NCBI GenBank assembly: GCA_029851415.1
Contig: CM056742.1
Location: 75,692,748-75,756,747 of the forward strand
Direction: 5' to 3'
Origin: Eretmocerus hayati
Lineage: Eukaryota > Arthropoda > Insecta > Hymenoptera > Aphelinidae
DNA: 64,000 nt
In this document: positions 32,299 through 43,798 of the stretch, piece by piece
Layout: every line of letters begins with the position of its first letter
How positions within the stretch are numbered: the stretch's first letter is position 1
The notes under the pieces: model-generated
The model's input: the letters and a program-made list of their open reading frames with translations, nothing else
Told to the model about the DNA's origin: nothing
Databases searched by the model: none
Translations under genes and position numbers: made by a program

Positions 32299-33036
32299 AT
32301 GACGTTCAATTGTGGTCAAAGTGAGCTAAGTTTTGCTATGCTCAAGAGGAAGAGATTTTATTTTTCCGAAAATGCAGGATTTTTCTTTCCAAAAAATCGT
32401 GATTTCTCGAGCTTCTAGCTCTGATACGTCTGAATATTTTTCGACGTACCTTTCTAGCTCATTGTCAATAAGTCATTACAAGGACTATGGAACAGGTTGA
32501 AGTGCGTTGAATATTCATCGAGATATTCATGGATATGCTGCATCTATGAAGGGGGCTCATGTTTTTTCGAAGGGCCGGATCTCATTATTCGAGAAAAATC
32601 AAGGTCTCCCGAGATTATGGTTCAGGTGTTTTTCCATATTTCATGGCACGGCTTAGCTTGGGTTGAAACTCATCACAGAAATACTTTCAAATAAGTTCAG
32701 TTGAGTGTGGAAAAATGAAAATGCACCTAAATTAGGAGCTCGAGAAGCCTCGATTTGTTTTCGAAAAATGAGATCAGGCCCTCTTGAAACAGATAATTTC
32801 ACTTTGTATCTACAGCATATCCATGAAAATTCAACGCACTTCAACCTGTTCCGTTAGTTCTTGTAATAAACTTGACAATGAGCTAAGGTACGTCAGAACA
32901 TATTCAGATGTGTCAGAGCTAGAAGCTCGAGAAGTCACGATTTTTTAGAAGGAAAAATCCTGCGTTTTCGAAAAATAAGATCTCTGCCTCTTGAGCATGG
33001 CAAATCTCAACTCACTACGGTCACAGATGAACGTCA
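32299..33036. mobile_element. Foldback element, about 740 bp
   Basis: The left arm (GATGACGTTCA, ATGCTCAAGAGG, CTCGAGCTTCTAGCTCTGA, CAACGCACTTCAACCTGTTCC region) is mirrored by the right arm up to 33036, with the centre near 32680. Arms are diverged by small changes. No coding frame. Confidence 0.8.
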
Positions 33037-33040
33037 TTTT

Positions 33041-35693
33041 AGGCAAGCGGGAAGTGGCGCTCCGGTAACGAAAAAAGTCGCTCCGGTAACGAAATAGCGA
33101 CCACGGAGGACCTACTCGCTAGAAAAGGTCTTACTATATCGAATGACCATTTCAAAGTGGACACACCTTGGCATTTTTTTCTCTGCGAGGTACAAATTTG
33201 ATCGAAATTGATTCTTACATGGTTCGACCTTCTGCCTTGGATGGTGAAGTGAACAAATTGAGAAAATGGAAAATTCGATGCGGACGGGAAAATTTTTTTC
33301 GAAATATTCAAGAAAAATAACTTTGCGATACGGCATCGTGTACCTCATCCAATTTTGAGTCCGAAATGACTTGTCCGATAATTTTTTTATTACTCGATTT
33401 CCCAGGAAAACTCATGGAAAAGAGCTGATTTTGAATTTGCCACCACAATTGTCGCAGAGGTTAGACGTTTCACTCGTTCAGCAATGTTATTGTTTGGGTG
33501 CAATTCCACGTGCTCTTGTTATTGTTTTGGTGTTTAACCTATGATCACTTGTAGGTTATCCAACCACGGCGTCCACGATAAGGACTCGAGATTGAGTGGC
33601 AATGATGATCGGCTTTAAACCGTCGCAAGATATTAGATGCATTAAGCATGTACTCTTGCCATTTCAAGTACAAGAATCCAACAATGCGTGAAAAACTGTA
33701 TAGTAGTCATGCGATCAAAACTCTCTAATGTAGATCGAAATTTGAACAATGCCGTATTCAAACCTGTTAGATAATAGTAATGCCTAGCAGATTCAGGCGG
33801 TGGCTCTCAATTTCAGAAGCTTCATCGCCCAAATTCTGACTACAAAGTTTGAGAAGTAAAACAAATCCAAAAAATCGTGGCTTAGAGTGCTTCCCCACGA
33901 GATCAGAATTCTATAAAGTGGGTGGGTTTTTTGAAAATTACAAACGCGAACCAACTAGAGAATGGTGATGCCAAGCAGATTCGATTTTTGCATTTATTTT
34001 AGTTATTTTTCTTGAATATTTCGAAAAAAATTTTCCCGTTCGCATCGAATTTTCCATTTTCTCAATTTGTTCACTTCACCATCCAAGGCAGAAGGTCGAA
34101 CCATGTAAGAATCAACTTCGATCCAATATGTACCTCGCAAAGAAAAAAAATGCCAAGGTGTGTCCACCTTAAAATGGTCATACGATATGTTTTCGAGGTC
34201 GCTGAATACGAATATGAACTTCGTTTATCTCTAAAATTGGAGGAACCATGTCAAAATCGACTTTTTAGGTGAAAATGAGAAATTTGAGATTCTCAACATT
34301 TTCGTGTTCATCTCGCTTCATCTCCGAGGTGGATAAATATATCTCCTTGAAATCTCAGATGTACCATTTCGAACTCATTTAAAAGGCATTAAAACGAGTC
34401 TAGAGTCTTCGAAGCATTTCCCACCTCCTTGGGAAATTTCTGGAAAATTTCTCTCCGGAATCGTCATATTCATCTTCAAAAGCAAAAGTTAAGCGAAAAA
34501 TTTTTCAGAATCGCATTCTCTCCTATACGATTCCAAAGTTGATGACCTGAAGAAGTTTTTCGCATGGTTTTCAGATCGGGAAATTTTATGGCTGAATAAT
34601 CCAAATCATTTTAAGAAGACACAAATGCACTTGGAAATGCTCACGTTTTAATCGCGAAAAACCCGGACCATTTTAAACTTGATCAAGAGCATTGCTACGG
34701 TTAGTTCATGGAGATCCAATATCAGATATTCAAGTATCACGGTATATGAAAGCGATTACCTTGTACGCTATTGTTTACTTTTTAAGATGCTTCGCTTAGT
34801 TTTGTCATTGATTGTCAAAACGGCCGCAGCGCATCCATGATAAGCGCCGCATAAGCCGCCCGGTAGCCGTTTTTCTCGGCTCGGACTTGGATTTTCCGGG
34901 AAACTTGTGAGTTCCATTTTTGTAGGAAATTTTAAGATCTACAATTTGGTCACTTGTGATTTTTCGTGAAAGTGAGTATTTTTCGGAATAATTGCCAAAA
35001 ACTGTAATTTTGCAATAAAAATTGTTATTAACAATCAAACGCTACGTTTTCCGAACAAAATACCTAGCGGGATCGATTCAGCGGGTTGAAAAACATCAGT
35101 GAACATCAATTCATATCTTAAAATACGCGTAGCTTGCTCAAAAGTCATCACACTAGGCCCACTCTAGTCTCGTGCGGCGGAGCCTTCGTATCAAAAGTTG
35201 TGACAGTTTTCCTTCGTTGAATTTCCCGATCTGAAAACTATGCGAAAAACTCCTTCATGTCATCAACTTTGAAATCGTATAGGAGAGAATGCGATTCTGA
35301 AAAATTTCTCGCTCAACTTTTGCTTTTGAAGATGAATATGACGATTCCGGAGAAAAAATTTCCAAAAATTTCCCAAGGAAGTGGGAAAGACTTCGAAGAC
35401 TCCGGACTCATTTTAATGCCTTTTAAATGAGTTCGAAATGATACATCCGAAATTTCAAGGAGATATATTCATCCACCTCGGAGATCAAGCGAGATAAACA
35501 CGAAAATTTTGATAATCTCAAATTTCTTATTTCCACCTAAAAAGTCGATTTTGACATGGTTTCCCCAATTTCAGAGAGGAACAAAGTTCATATTCGTATT
35601 CAGCACCCTCGAAAACATATAGTAAGACCTTTTCTAGCGAGTAGGTCGTCCGTGGTCACTCAACTGTAATTTTGGGCTACTTCCCGCTTACCT
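33041..35693. mobile_element. Nested foldback element, about 2.65 kb
   Basis: The outer ends AGGCAAGCGGGAAGT and ACTTCCCGCTTACCT are inverted. They continue into a shared block ACCTACTCGCTAGAAAAGGT (about 33107 and, inverted, 35627). Inside, 33130-33330 pairs with 34005-34195, and 34195-34600 pairs with 35215-35620. Two palindromes therefore share one boundary. No coding capacity was recognised. Confidence 0.75.
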
Positions 35694-38584
35694 ATTTAGT
35701 TCAATATTTTTTATCACAGCCGAGGTCTTTGAGAATTTGTACCTGTTCTGAATCCCTGTGCGGTATATTTTTACCTTGTACCCAAAAAAATCGAGCAAGA
35801 ATCTACCCAAAACGAATCAAGCAACGAAACGAATCGAGCAATCCCTGAGGCTATGATAGATTTAGTCGATGTCGAAGACTATGGTAGATTTAGACAATCC
35901 CGAACGTTACGCGAGTGGACCAAAAATCAAAATTCTGTGGATTTTGATGTTAGGTCGCGAAAGTGATGTGTTCAGGAGTCATACAGAATTTTTCCATTTA
36001 GCGCTGAGGAGTGGGATGTTTATTTGCTACCAAAGCCATCAAGATTCCATCAGAATAAATACAGAATGAAATGGCCTATTTCGTCCTCTTCGCGTTCTCT
36101 GAAGAAAATGGGTTGTTTTTCGCACAGCAAATCTTTTGCCAAATTTTTCATTCAGTCCAATACTTTTTCCACCAAGTTCCTCTTGTCTCAACAAATCTTA
36201 AACCGTTGAATGAAAAAAAAAAAAAATGTTCAACCGACTCGTTTCTACCTTCAAAATCAATTAATTGTGATAAGTGACACAACCTTTCTCAATCCCATCA
36301 TGAAGCAATGAGACACTCACCACCTCGGCCCTCTGTCTGTGTCTGTGTGCGTGTGTAACCAGGCTTTTACTTCTGTTATCGTACCTAATAAAATTCAGTC
36401 CCCAAGTACCTACAGAGAATCATCCAGAGATGGGGCCATTGATATGTTTGCTTTTGTTATCCAGTTTCATCCGAATAAGAGATTTTGAAGCCAAAATTGA
36501 TAAGATCTCGTATTTTTTCTTGAGATACCTCGTTCTTCCAGGGTGTCTCGGAAATTTGGGTCCCGTAAATCACGTTTCTTTTCGCCACAATCAATCAGTT
36601 GGTTGATGCTGAAATCTCGTGTCATCTCTGGAGACCATGATTTTCTAAAAAAAAAATAGGAATTACGAAGAAAAATTCAATTTCAATCATCTCTAAACTC
36701 ATCGAAGATATCAAAACTCCGTCTCAACAAAACGACAGATCTTGTTAAGAGAAAAAGCTCTGCTTGGATGCCTTAAATTCCTCCCTAGAAAGGTTTATTC
36801 TAAAAAACGCAGTATATATATAATTTTTTGTTTTCTGTGATATTTATTCTCTCTCCCGGTCTTCCTCTACACCTGATTTGTCCAACTTCAAATGGCCTCA
36901 ACAGATATTTCTGAATTCTTTGAATCCATTGTCAGATAATGAACTCATTTAAAATTTGAAAGACATGTAGAGAAAGAAATTTTCTTTCGAAAAATCAAAA
37001 TTTACAGCAAAACTTTAGTAAAATCATCTTCAAACCAACTGTACTAAAATTTTGTCTCAATCAAGTGGGAGGTGTCGCTAAGAAAAATCACAGTCCAGAT
37101 GCACCAGATCTTCCTAGAAAGCTCCCTTAAAAGAATAGCTCGAAATATAGGAGAATGAGTATTCTGTCTCCATATTGATCTGTTTTCGAGAGCTTCCTCC
37201 GCAACCGATTGATCCAATACTGAATGGCCTGATAAATGATACTTCAATGGTATCCTTCATCGATTGCTCGATACTGAATTGTTCTGGGATTCGTTGGATC
37301 ATGATGACGATGAGGTTTTTCTCTCGGTGAATCAAAATTAGGGACAGAATCTTCTTTCTAGTCACGTTGTAATGGATTTCAATAGAATTCTGTATCAAAC
37401 ATTCGATATAGCAAGCCTTAATTCGCGTCAGACTAATTTTCGTAATGACACATAGAAGAGGATATTATGAAATGAAGGAGAAAGATTTAAGTTGTTTTAC
37501 TCAAACAATTGAAATTCTGATTAACTGAGAAGAAAACGACGGGAAATCACTGTCCTCATCTTTCAAGTATCACTTTGGATGCTCGAGTCTATGCGTAACT
37601 TCTGCAGCAGTTTTTATAAGCACCTCTTTTGCTAATTCCAATGAAATATCTCTTCATCTCGATTCTGGGATGAATCCGATCAGATTGAATCCAACTGTAT
37701 ACACTTCAACTTACATTGTAGGATTTAGAAAGAGCTCCAGAATGAGTTAAGGTACGTTGGAAAAGGTTGCGGATACGTCTCAGTCATGAGAAATATCAGC
37801 AAGGAAGGAAGCTGAAATAGGCGCGATCTCATTGATTTCTGTTATGGCTTTGACAAAACCTTCAAGGCTCTTGTGACATCTGAACATCTCTTCTGTCTGC
37901 GCCCAGTGAGGAAACTTTCCATATCCGATTATGGACATGCTCTTTTTGTAAGCCCTAGTCGTGAAATATTCAGATCTCCGATATTTTACTAGGCTTCCCC
38001 CTGCCCTGTTATATATCGATGACAACATCGCATTCATTCCTTCGAAGAAAATTGACTCACAAATCAGCACAGAGCAATTCGTAATCACCGGAGCAGCCAC
38101 TGATTTTTCTTACTTTACTCCTCATACACTTTTGACTGCAAAAAAGAGACAGGTTTGGACGAAGCCTCGATGTTTCGATGCTCGTCGCATCTTAGTAGTA
38201 TTTAGATACCATCGGAGCCATGAGAAAAAATTAGCGACTAAATGAAACACGGGAACACATTTGTTGAAACATTATCGCCATTGTCGGTGCACGAATTCTA
38301 TCGCACTAGAAGTTTCATAGATTCCATGCAAAATTACTTTCATCCGCGTTCGCGGGTGTGATATCAATCAGATAATCGGTGAGAGTTATACATGGTACAT
38401 AATCTATCCATCTCGGGATCTTTATGTGATACGGCAAGAAGCGAAAAAGACTAAGGTCATCACTGGGCCAGACAAGTAATATACTCTTATCACTAGACTG
38501 CGCTCATTCTTTGAGATGCAACATCCAGTTCCCGCATTGGGAGGCGATTAAATATTGAGAAACCTAATGACTGAGATGAATTTT
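35694..38584. other. Non-coding interior, weak 330-bp direct repeats
   Basis: No gene recognised. Segments near 36710-36960 and 37040-37300 look like heavily diverged direct repeats about 330 bp apart, sharing GTCTCAA, CCTAGAAAG and AATGGCCT words in the same order. A poly-A run lies at 36215-36227. Confidence 0.35.
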
Positions 38585-39099
38585 GAATTATGAAGATATA
38601 ATTTTTCGGTCTTTGCGAGTTGAAGTCAGCAGATATTGCTGACGTTTTTGGCATCAATCGAGAATGGATTTTACTCCACTCTCGATCAATGCACCTTTAG
38701 AGCCTCGTATGGTTCCGAGGATGCATCTAAAGGATTTTGATGGGAAGGAATGAAAAGTAAAGATGAGAAATGAGAAACTTTATGAAAAATTTGGATTCTA
38801 CGCTGATATTATGCGTGTTTCGCCCTTCTCTCATTGCTCGGGCTTTTCAAAGTGGTGGAAGAGCAATGAAAGTTTACCACTGACAGGCGGCTCAAGTGGC
38901 CGAAAGTTTCTCATTTCTCATCTTTACTTTTCATTCCTTTCCATCAAAATCCTTTAGATGCATCCTCGGAACCATACGAGGCTCTAAAGGTGCATTGATC
39001 GAGAGTGGAGTAAAATCCATTCTCGATTGATGCCAAAAACGTCAGCAATATCTGCTGACTTTAACTCGCAAAGACCGAAAAATTATATCTTCATAATTT
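38585..39099. mobile_element. Near-perfect 197-bp-arm hairpin
   Basis: Arms 38585-38781 and 38903-39099 are almost identical in inverse orientation (for example TTATGAAGATATAATTTTTC, CGAGAATGGATTTTACTCCA, CTCGTATGGTTCCGAGGATG), with a 121-bp loop. Few differences imply recent formation or gene conversion. A transcript would fold into about 195 bp of double-stranded RNA. Confidence 0.9.
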
Positions 39100-39927
39100 G
39101 AAATTCCCGCGAGTGATAAATACGATATCCGATCATATCGATCGAGTGTCAAAATTAATTAGAGATGAATTTTGATTCTTTCCAGAGATTCAATCATTCA
39201 TCCTCAGTGTACTCAACTTGCCGTTCTATCGAGCCATTTTTCCAAAAAACTTTGGATTTCCTCAATATTATTAAGAAAGTCGCTCTACGCAGTTCTGAAA
39301 TCCAAATCACGACCATTCGAATGGGCAGAGATGAGTTTGAATTTGACCAGCTGGAACGAAGCTGTTCGAATTTTACTTGAAAGTCACATACCCAACTTGC
39401 CCCGACCATTCAGAATACGTTCTTTGTCAATAAATTACAGATATCGAGGTTTTCCCATCAACTACATCTAGAGCTCAATATACAATCCAAATCAGCGAGT
39501 TTGGCTAATTTTGACACGATATACTCATTATGATTGGTAGAGAAAAGAATATTGCTCGCTTTTTCGAAAAAAGGGAATTGGGGCAGATTGGGACCCTCCG
39601 ACGTGCGCCTTCGTGTATTACAACTGATCTTCAAATCTTGCAAATGAAATAGCTTCAATAATCACGTCATTCGAGTTGAAGAAGAATATTCCGAAGATTT
39701 TAAGACGAGAAATCGAAAGCGCTAAGGTACATTACGATCGGGTGGTTCAAACAATTTTTGCACCGGTTTTACTTAATTTCCTGTTCAATTTCTTAATTGA
39801 GCGAAGACGGTGAATGCAAATGTCACTCTCAATCTTCTGGTAAATGCAAAAATTATTCGGGGGCGTTCTTGAACACTATCTTCCTCGAATTTTGACATCA
39901 TAAACGGAAAAAACCTTGTGCCATAGT

Positions 39928-40978
39928 CAACAAGTGCCCATCCCTGAGATTGATGGACGGAAGCAAGTTAATACCAGGAGAGTTGGGTGTATACTCACCA
40001 CTACTACTAAAAATCAATCTAATTTGATTGATTTTTAATAGCCCGCACAGTACAATAATCAACTAGCCCCGTCTTCCACATGATCCAATTGAGTTCCCCC
40101 AATCTAGCTTACCCTCAAAGATCCTGTACTCGACGAAGATTCTACGGGCCAAAATTGTACCGTAACAGTGAAAAAATTCATGTCTACTCTAAAATAACCC
40201 TGCATTTCGAAAAAGGTATATCGATTGGGAAAACTATTCCTACCCGAAAATGAGCACCACCTTGCCCTTCTGACCAAAACTGCATCCGTGATAATCATAC
40301 GCTCAGTTTCAAAATCGATTGGAAAGAATTCACTCAAATTTCAACGCAGCATCAACACCACACTTCATCCTTGGCCTCAAATCAGTCACAAGTTTCTGGA
40401 AATTAAATTGGCATAATCAGCTGTTTGAATTATCATCGCCGAATCATAGTCAAAATCGGGAAGTGTTGAAAGGTTATACTTATGCTCCGTGTTTGCGATT
40501 ACCCACAACAAAGCAGACGGAATTTTCCTCGCGCAACGAAGGAGCCATGTGAAGTTGTGCATGAGCTCCTCTGGATCGCGTGAAGTCGCGCATGAGCTCG
40601 CGTCCCAAAAGTTTCTCTGCCCACCCTGATAACGTCGAGCGGCGCGCATGCGCACTGCGCATTGTACAGTACTTGAAGATGAATGAAGTGTTTTCGATTG
40701 TTTATTAAAAACTTATGATGATTTATCCAATTCTGAGAGCTGAGCAAATGCAAGTGAGGTTGAAGCAACGATGAGCAAATGTTCTCGTCCTGGTATCGGC
40801 TTTCTATGCGGAGAAATGGACAATACTAGGTGGTATAACTCGTATGTTTATTTATAAAGAATTGGAGGGCTAGCAAACATTTTTGACAACGGCATTAGGT
40901 TGACAAAATGCGACTTACTTATGGCGAATTTTTTCAGATTTTTCCTCGGACTTTTTTTCCCTCAGTTTCCACGGGGTC
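39928..40978 (-). repeat. Right long terminal inverted repeat
   Basis: Inverse partner of 27317-28352, with small indels and about 7 percent substitutions in the segments compared. Followed by the TTTATTC duplication. Confidence 0.8.
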
Positions 40979-41090
40979 TTTATTCGCGACATATTGTGGA
41001 GTTGAGTGGGATTGAACGGCACACGGACACAATACTGCAGACTTACAGTCACTATATAGTACTGAACTGTCTAGGGACCCTAACTAAATG

Positions 41091-41192
41091 ACGAACAAAC
41101 CCGGCTGGATTGCTGACAGTCGGCTCGGCGGCAGACAGCAATCACGTGACATCGATTTCAACGGGCGTCCGAATCATTCCCAATTTCAATCA
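41091..41192 (-). repeat. Fragment of repeat 'R'
   Basis: Reverse complement of about 24350-24440, sharing AAACCCGGC, GGATTGCTGACAGTC, ATCACGTGACATCGATTT and ACGGGC. Truncated at both ends. Confidence 0.75.
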
Positions 41193-41570
41193 GCTCTCAA
41201 AAAAAATTCATTGCGTTTAAAAATATTCTGTTGTCACCACGGTCGTATACACAGGTCCTTCAACTCCCGTGGTGGGGGAAGCTCCACTAAAGAAGCCGAA
41301 AAGTTTTGTTTCGTCGCCATCACGCATCTCTACTTGTCCTTCGAGTAGGGAGGGTAAAGAGAAGGAGAGTAAACTCAGCTCGGATACGTATTTTCTTTTG
41401 AGCACTAGTAACGACGTGTTTTCTGGAAGAGGGCGCCAGTCAGCTCAACTTGTGGTGTACATAATACCTCACATGCGCAATGGATGGATGATAGATCCAG
41501 CTCTTTTCCCGCAATTGCCGGCAAAAGACCTCGATTAGTATATAAGAGCGCATAAGTGCTTCATCGCCAA

Positions 41571-41653
41571 GCGTCCAGGGCACCACCTGCAACTCCAGCC
41601 GTGCTGATGAGTCCGGTTACGATGAACCAGATTGCAGGTGGGGGACGAAACGC
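41571..41653 (+). ncRNA. Type III hammerhead self-cleaving ribozyme
   Basis: All core elements are present and in order: stem III 5' strand GCGU plus C17 (41571-41575, cleavage predicted after 41575); stem I CAGGGC / GCCGTG (one G/G mismatch); core CTGATGA (41604-41610); stem II GTCC / GGAC (41611-41614 with 41643-41646); core GAA (41647-41649); and the stem III 3' strand ACGC (41650-41653) pairing with GCGU. The loop of stem I holds CCACCTGCAA (41583-41592), perfectly complementary to TTGCAGGTGG (41632-41641) in the stem II loop. This is the loop-loop contact expected of a fast natural hammerhead. A small hairpin GGTT/AACC (41615-41628) sits in the stem II loop. A TATATAAG lies 32 bp upstream. 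Confidence 0.85.
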
Positions 41654-41794
41654 ATACGAGCCTTCTGCTCAAGCGTGTAGAGTCATTCGTTTGTATGGGT
41701 AAGCCATCAGCTTATTCCTACAAACTCTAGATGTACACAGATAAGTGGCAAGTAAGAGTGTGTGCGTAGTGGGCGGTGCTATAATTACTATATA

Positions 41795-42310
41795 TCGATA
41801 GCTCCTACGAAGAGTAACACATACGCTAAACGTCGTCGAAGAGTAACACTTGCGCGATATCCTCCGGCGAAAAGTATTACTTGAGCTTGTCGCCGACAAA
41901 AAGTATCACATAGCGCGTACCACCGACGAAAAGTAACACATGACGCGTACCACCCACGAAAAGTAACATATAGCGCGCACCACCGGCGAAAAGTATCATT
42001 TGGCGCTTGTCGCCGACAAAAAGTAACACATAGAGCTTACCAAGCCACGTCGGCCAGATGAGTTTTCAGAGAGCTATGTGATACTTTTCGTCGCTGACAA
42101 GCTCTATGTGATGATCTTCGTCGGCGTCAAACGCTAAGTGATACTCTTCGTCGGTGGTACGCGCTATGTGATACTTTTCGTCGGCGACAAGCGCCAAGTG
42201 ATACTTTTCGCCGGTGGTACGCGTTTGTGTTACTCTTCGCGAATGACAAGCGTATGTGTTACTCTTCGCCAGCGGCTAAGAAAGTGTTTTTCTTCGTAGG
42301 AGCCATCGAT
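41795..42310. repeat. Head-to-head arrays of a 30-bp minisatellite
   Basis: Units close to AAAAGTAACACATAGCGCGT + ACCACCGACG repeat about eight times from 41795 to 42035. After a short centre at about 42045 they repeat in inverse orientation to 42310. The outer edges TATATATCGATAGCTCCTAC and GTAGGAGCCATCGATATATG are inverted partners. These arrays form the inner arms of the Foldback-like element. Confidence 0.9.
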
Positions 42311-42749
42311 ATATGCTGGTGCATGGGATTTTAAACGTGGCTTGATCTAGAGTTGGATGCGCGGAGAGCCTCTGGTGGTGGGTTTTTGAACTGATCCTGT
42401 ATTTTGCAGATCTACTTTTCCGTACATGCAACGAAGCCTGAGTTTACTATCTTTCTCTCTACCCTCCCTACCTTCGAGTATGAGCCGGGCGCGTGCGCGC
42501 GGAAGAGGAAATCGTCTGCTGCTGTCTGTGCAGCTTTGCCCGACAGCTCAACCGACGTTGGTACGGTTTTCACGTAACGTTGCTCTCACGCGATATCATG
42601 ACGAGCCCCGGTTGAGTTGATAGTAGAATCATCTGCTGATCGATGCGGGAGTTCGTATGCTAATCTTTGAGCATTGCCAAACTCACGCTAATCTTAAGCC
42701 CCGAAGGGGGCCAACAAGCTAAGAAGCAGTTTTGTGATAACTTCAAGTG

Positions 42750-42836
42750 GATGCGTGCGTGGCCGAGGAGTGAGCGTACTCGAGAGACTTTTGCACGCTA
42801 TGATCCCAGGGTTCAAATCCCGGGCGGGTCAATTTT
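42750..42836 (+). repeat. tRNA-derived (SINE-like) segment with A and B boxes
   Basis: TGGCCGAGGAG (42760-42770) fits an RNA polymerase III A box and GGGTTCAAATCCC (42810-42822) a B box. The spacing, about 40 bp, is as in a tRNA gene, and a T run follows at 42833. D-arm and T-arm look tRNA-Ser/Leu-like, but acceptor and anticodon stems do not form cleanly, so a SINE head or tRNA pseudogene is favoured over a functional tRNA. Confidence 0.55.
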
Positions 42837-43677
42837 TTATTTTTTCTTTCAATGCAGCTATCACTATTGAGAAACCGTCAGTGATCGGTACTCTTATCTT
42901 TGTTTCACGTAAAAATCCAAAATCTTCCATAAAATCGCAAAGTTATTTGAAATCAGTATTCAGCAAAAGCAATGTCCGATTCTGAATAAAATATTGCCTA
43001 TGGGCTGGAAAATGAGTTTTTTGCAAAGAAGTAATTTTTTCGAGATTATGTTGACATTTTTCAAACTTGAAAGTATTTCTCCGTGAAATTCAGATTTTTC
43101 TCACGTCGAAGGATGTTTTAGATACATTTTCTATCAGGCCTTACAGTGTCGAAGAACAGGTCAAAAAACCCAAAACCCGGATTTATCAAGGAATTTAAAA
43201 ATTCAATAGCGTGCTAAAATTCATCCTTTCACAAGGATGGATCTTGCGATCTGGAAAACGTGTTTTCGATCTTCTTTTTTTTCATACGGCATAAACGAAA
43301 GAATTACGTAAAATCACTAGCCATCGATAGGATAACAAGGTAATACTGAAAAGAATGATTCAGGAGGATTATTAGGAAGTCAACCAGACTGTTAGACGTA
43401 AACATTATGATGTCCCATTGATTAGGAAACAATTATATTCCTAGTTGGAGAACAATTGACGTTTTGGACAAATTCCTGCGATTAGGTGAACTGTAAATAA
43501 ACTGATCTGTCAAGAATGTTAGCTCAAGTTCACAGAAGGTGAATGATCAACGAAGATAAGATAATCGCAAAAGACTTCAAAATTTTTATGAAAGATTTTG
43601 GATTCTTAAGATAAACAAAATAAAAGTACCGATCACTGACGGTTTCTCAATAGTGATAGCTGCATTGAAAAGAAAAG

Positions 43678-43765
43678 AAAAAAAATTGACCCGCCCGGGA
43701 TTTGAAGCCTGGGATCATAGCGTCCAAAAGTGTCTCGAGTACGCTAACCCCTCGGACACGCACAC
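43678..43765 (-). repeat. tRNA-derived (SINE-like) segment, second copy
   Basis: Inverse partner of 42750-42836 in the other arm of the palindrome. The minus strand reads TGTCCGAGGGGTTAGCG as A box/D-arm and CCAGGCTTCAAATCCCGGGC across the B box, followed by GTCAATTTTTTTTC, a polymerase III terminator. It differs from the first copy at several positions. Confidence 0.55.
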
Positions 43766-43798
43766 ATCCATTCAAAATCATCGCAAAACTGCTTCTTA

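Larger units (their letters stand above)
27317..40978. mobile_element. 13.66-kb unit with about 1.04-kb terminal inverted repeats
   Basis: The outer ends are GACCCCGTGGAAACTG (27317) and its reverse complement (ending 40978). The arms 27317-28352 and 39928-40978 are inverted copies, roughly 93 percent alike in the parts compared. The 7-bp sequence TTTATTC directly flanks both ends (27310-27316, 40979-40985), as expected of a target-site duplication. The interior of about 11.6 kb has no recognisable transposase or other gene and contains at least four further foldback structures. It is therefore a giant non-autonomous TIR element or an inverted duplication mobilised as a unit. Confidence 0.7.
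41348..42470. mobile_element. Foldback/MULE-like element carrying a hammerhead ribozyme
   Basis: The termini GGGAGGGTAAAGAGAAGG and, inverted, its counterpart (AGTAAACTCAG is shared inward) lie between copies of CCTTCGAGTA at 41338-41347 and 42471-42480. The matching arm of the surrounding palindrome (44340-44370) has a single CCTTCGAGT, confirming insertion with a 9-10-bp duplication. That length is typical of Mutator-like and Drosophila Foldback elements, and tandem-repeat arms are also a Foldback trait. The interior has a hammerhead (41571-41653) and inverted arrays of 30-bp repeats (41795-42310). No transposase frame, so it is non-autonomous. Confidence 0.75.

Noticed and set aside
27317..40978. 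Maverick/Polinton (large element with long terminal inverted repeats)
   Set aside because: No DNA polymerase B, integrase, ATPase or capsid-like frame in the interior, and termini and 7-bp duplication do not fit well.
41795..42310. CRISPR-like array (30-bp repeats)
   Set aside because: Units are contiguous without unique spacers, arranged head-to-head inside a foldback element, in eukaryotic DNA.
42750..42836. Functional tRNA gene
   Set aside because: A and B boxes fit, but acceptor and anticodon stems do not fold well and an inverted diverged copy lies in the same element.
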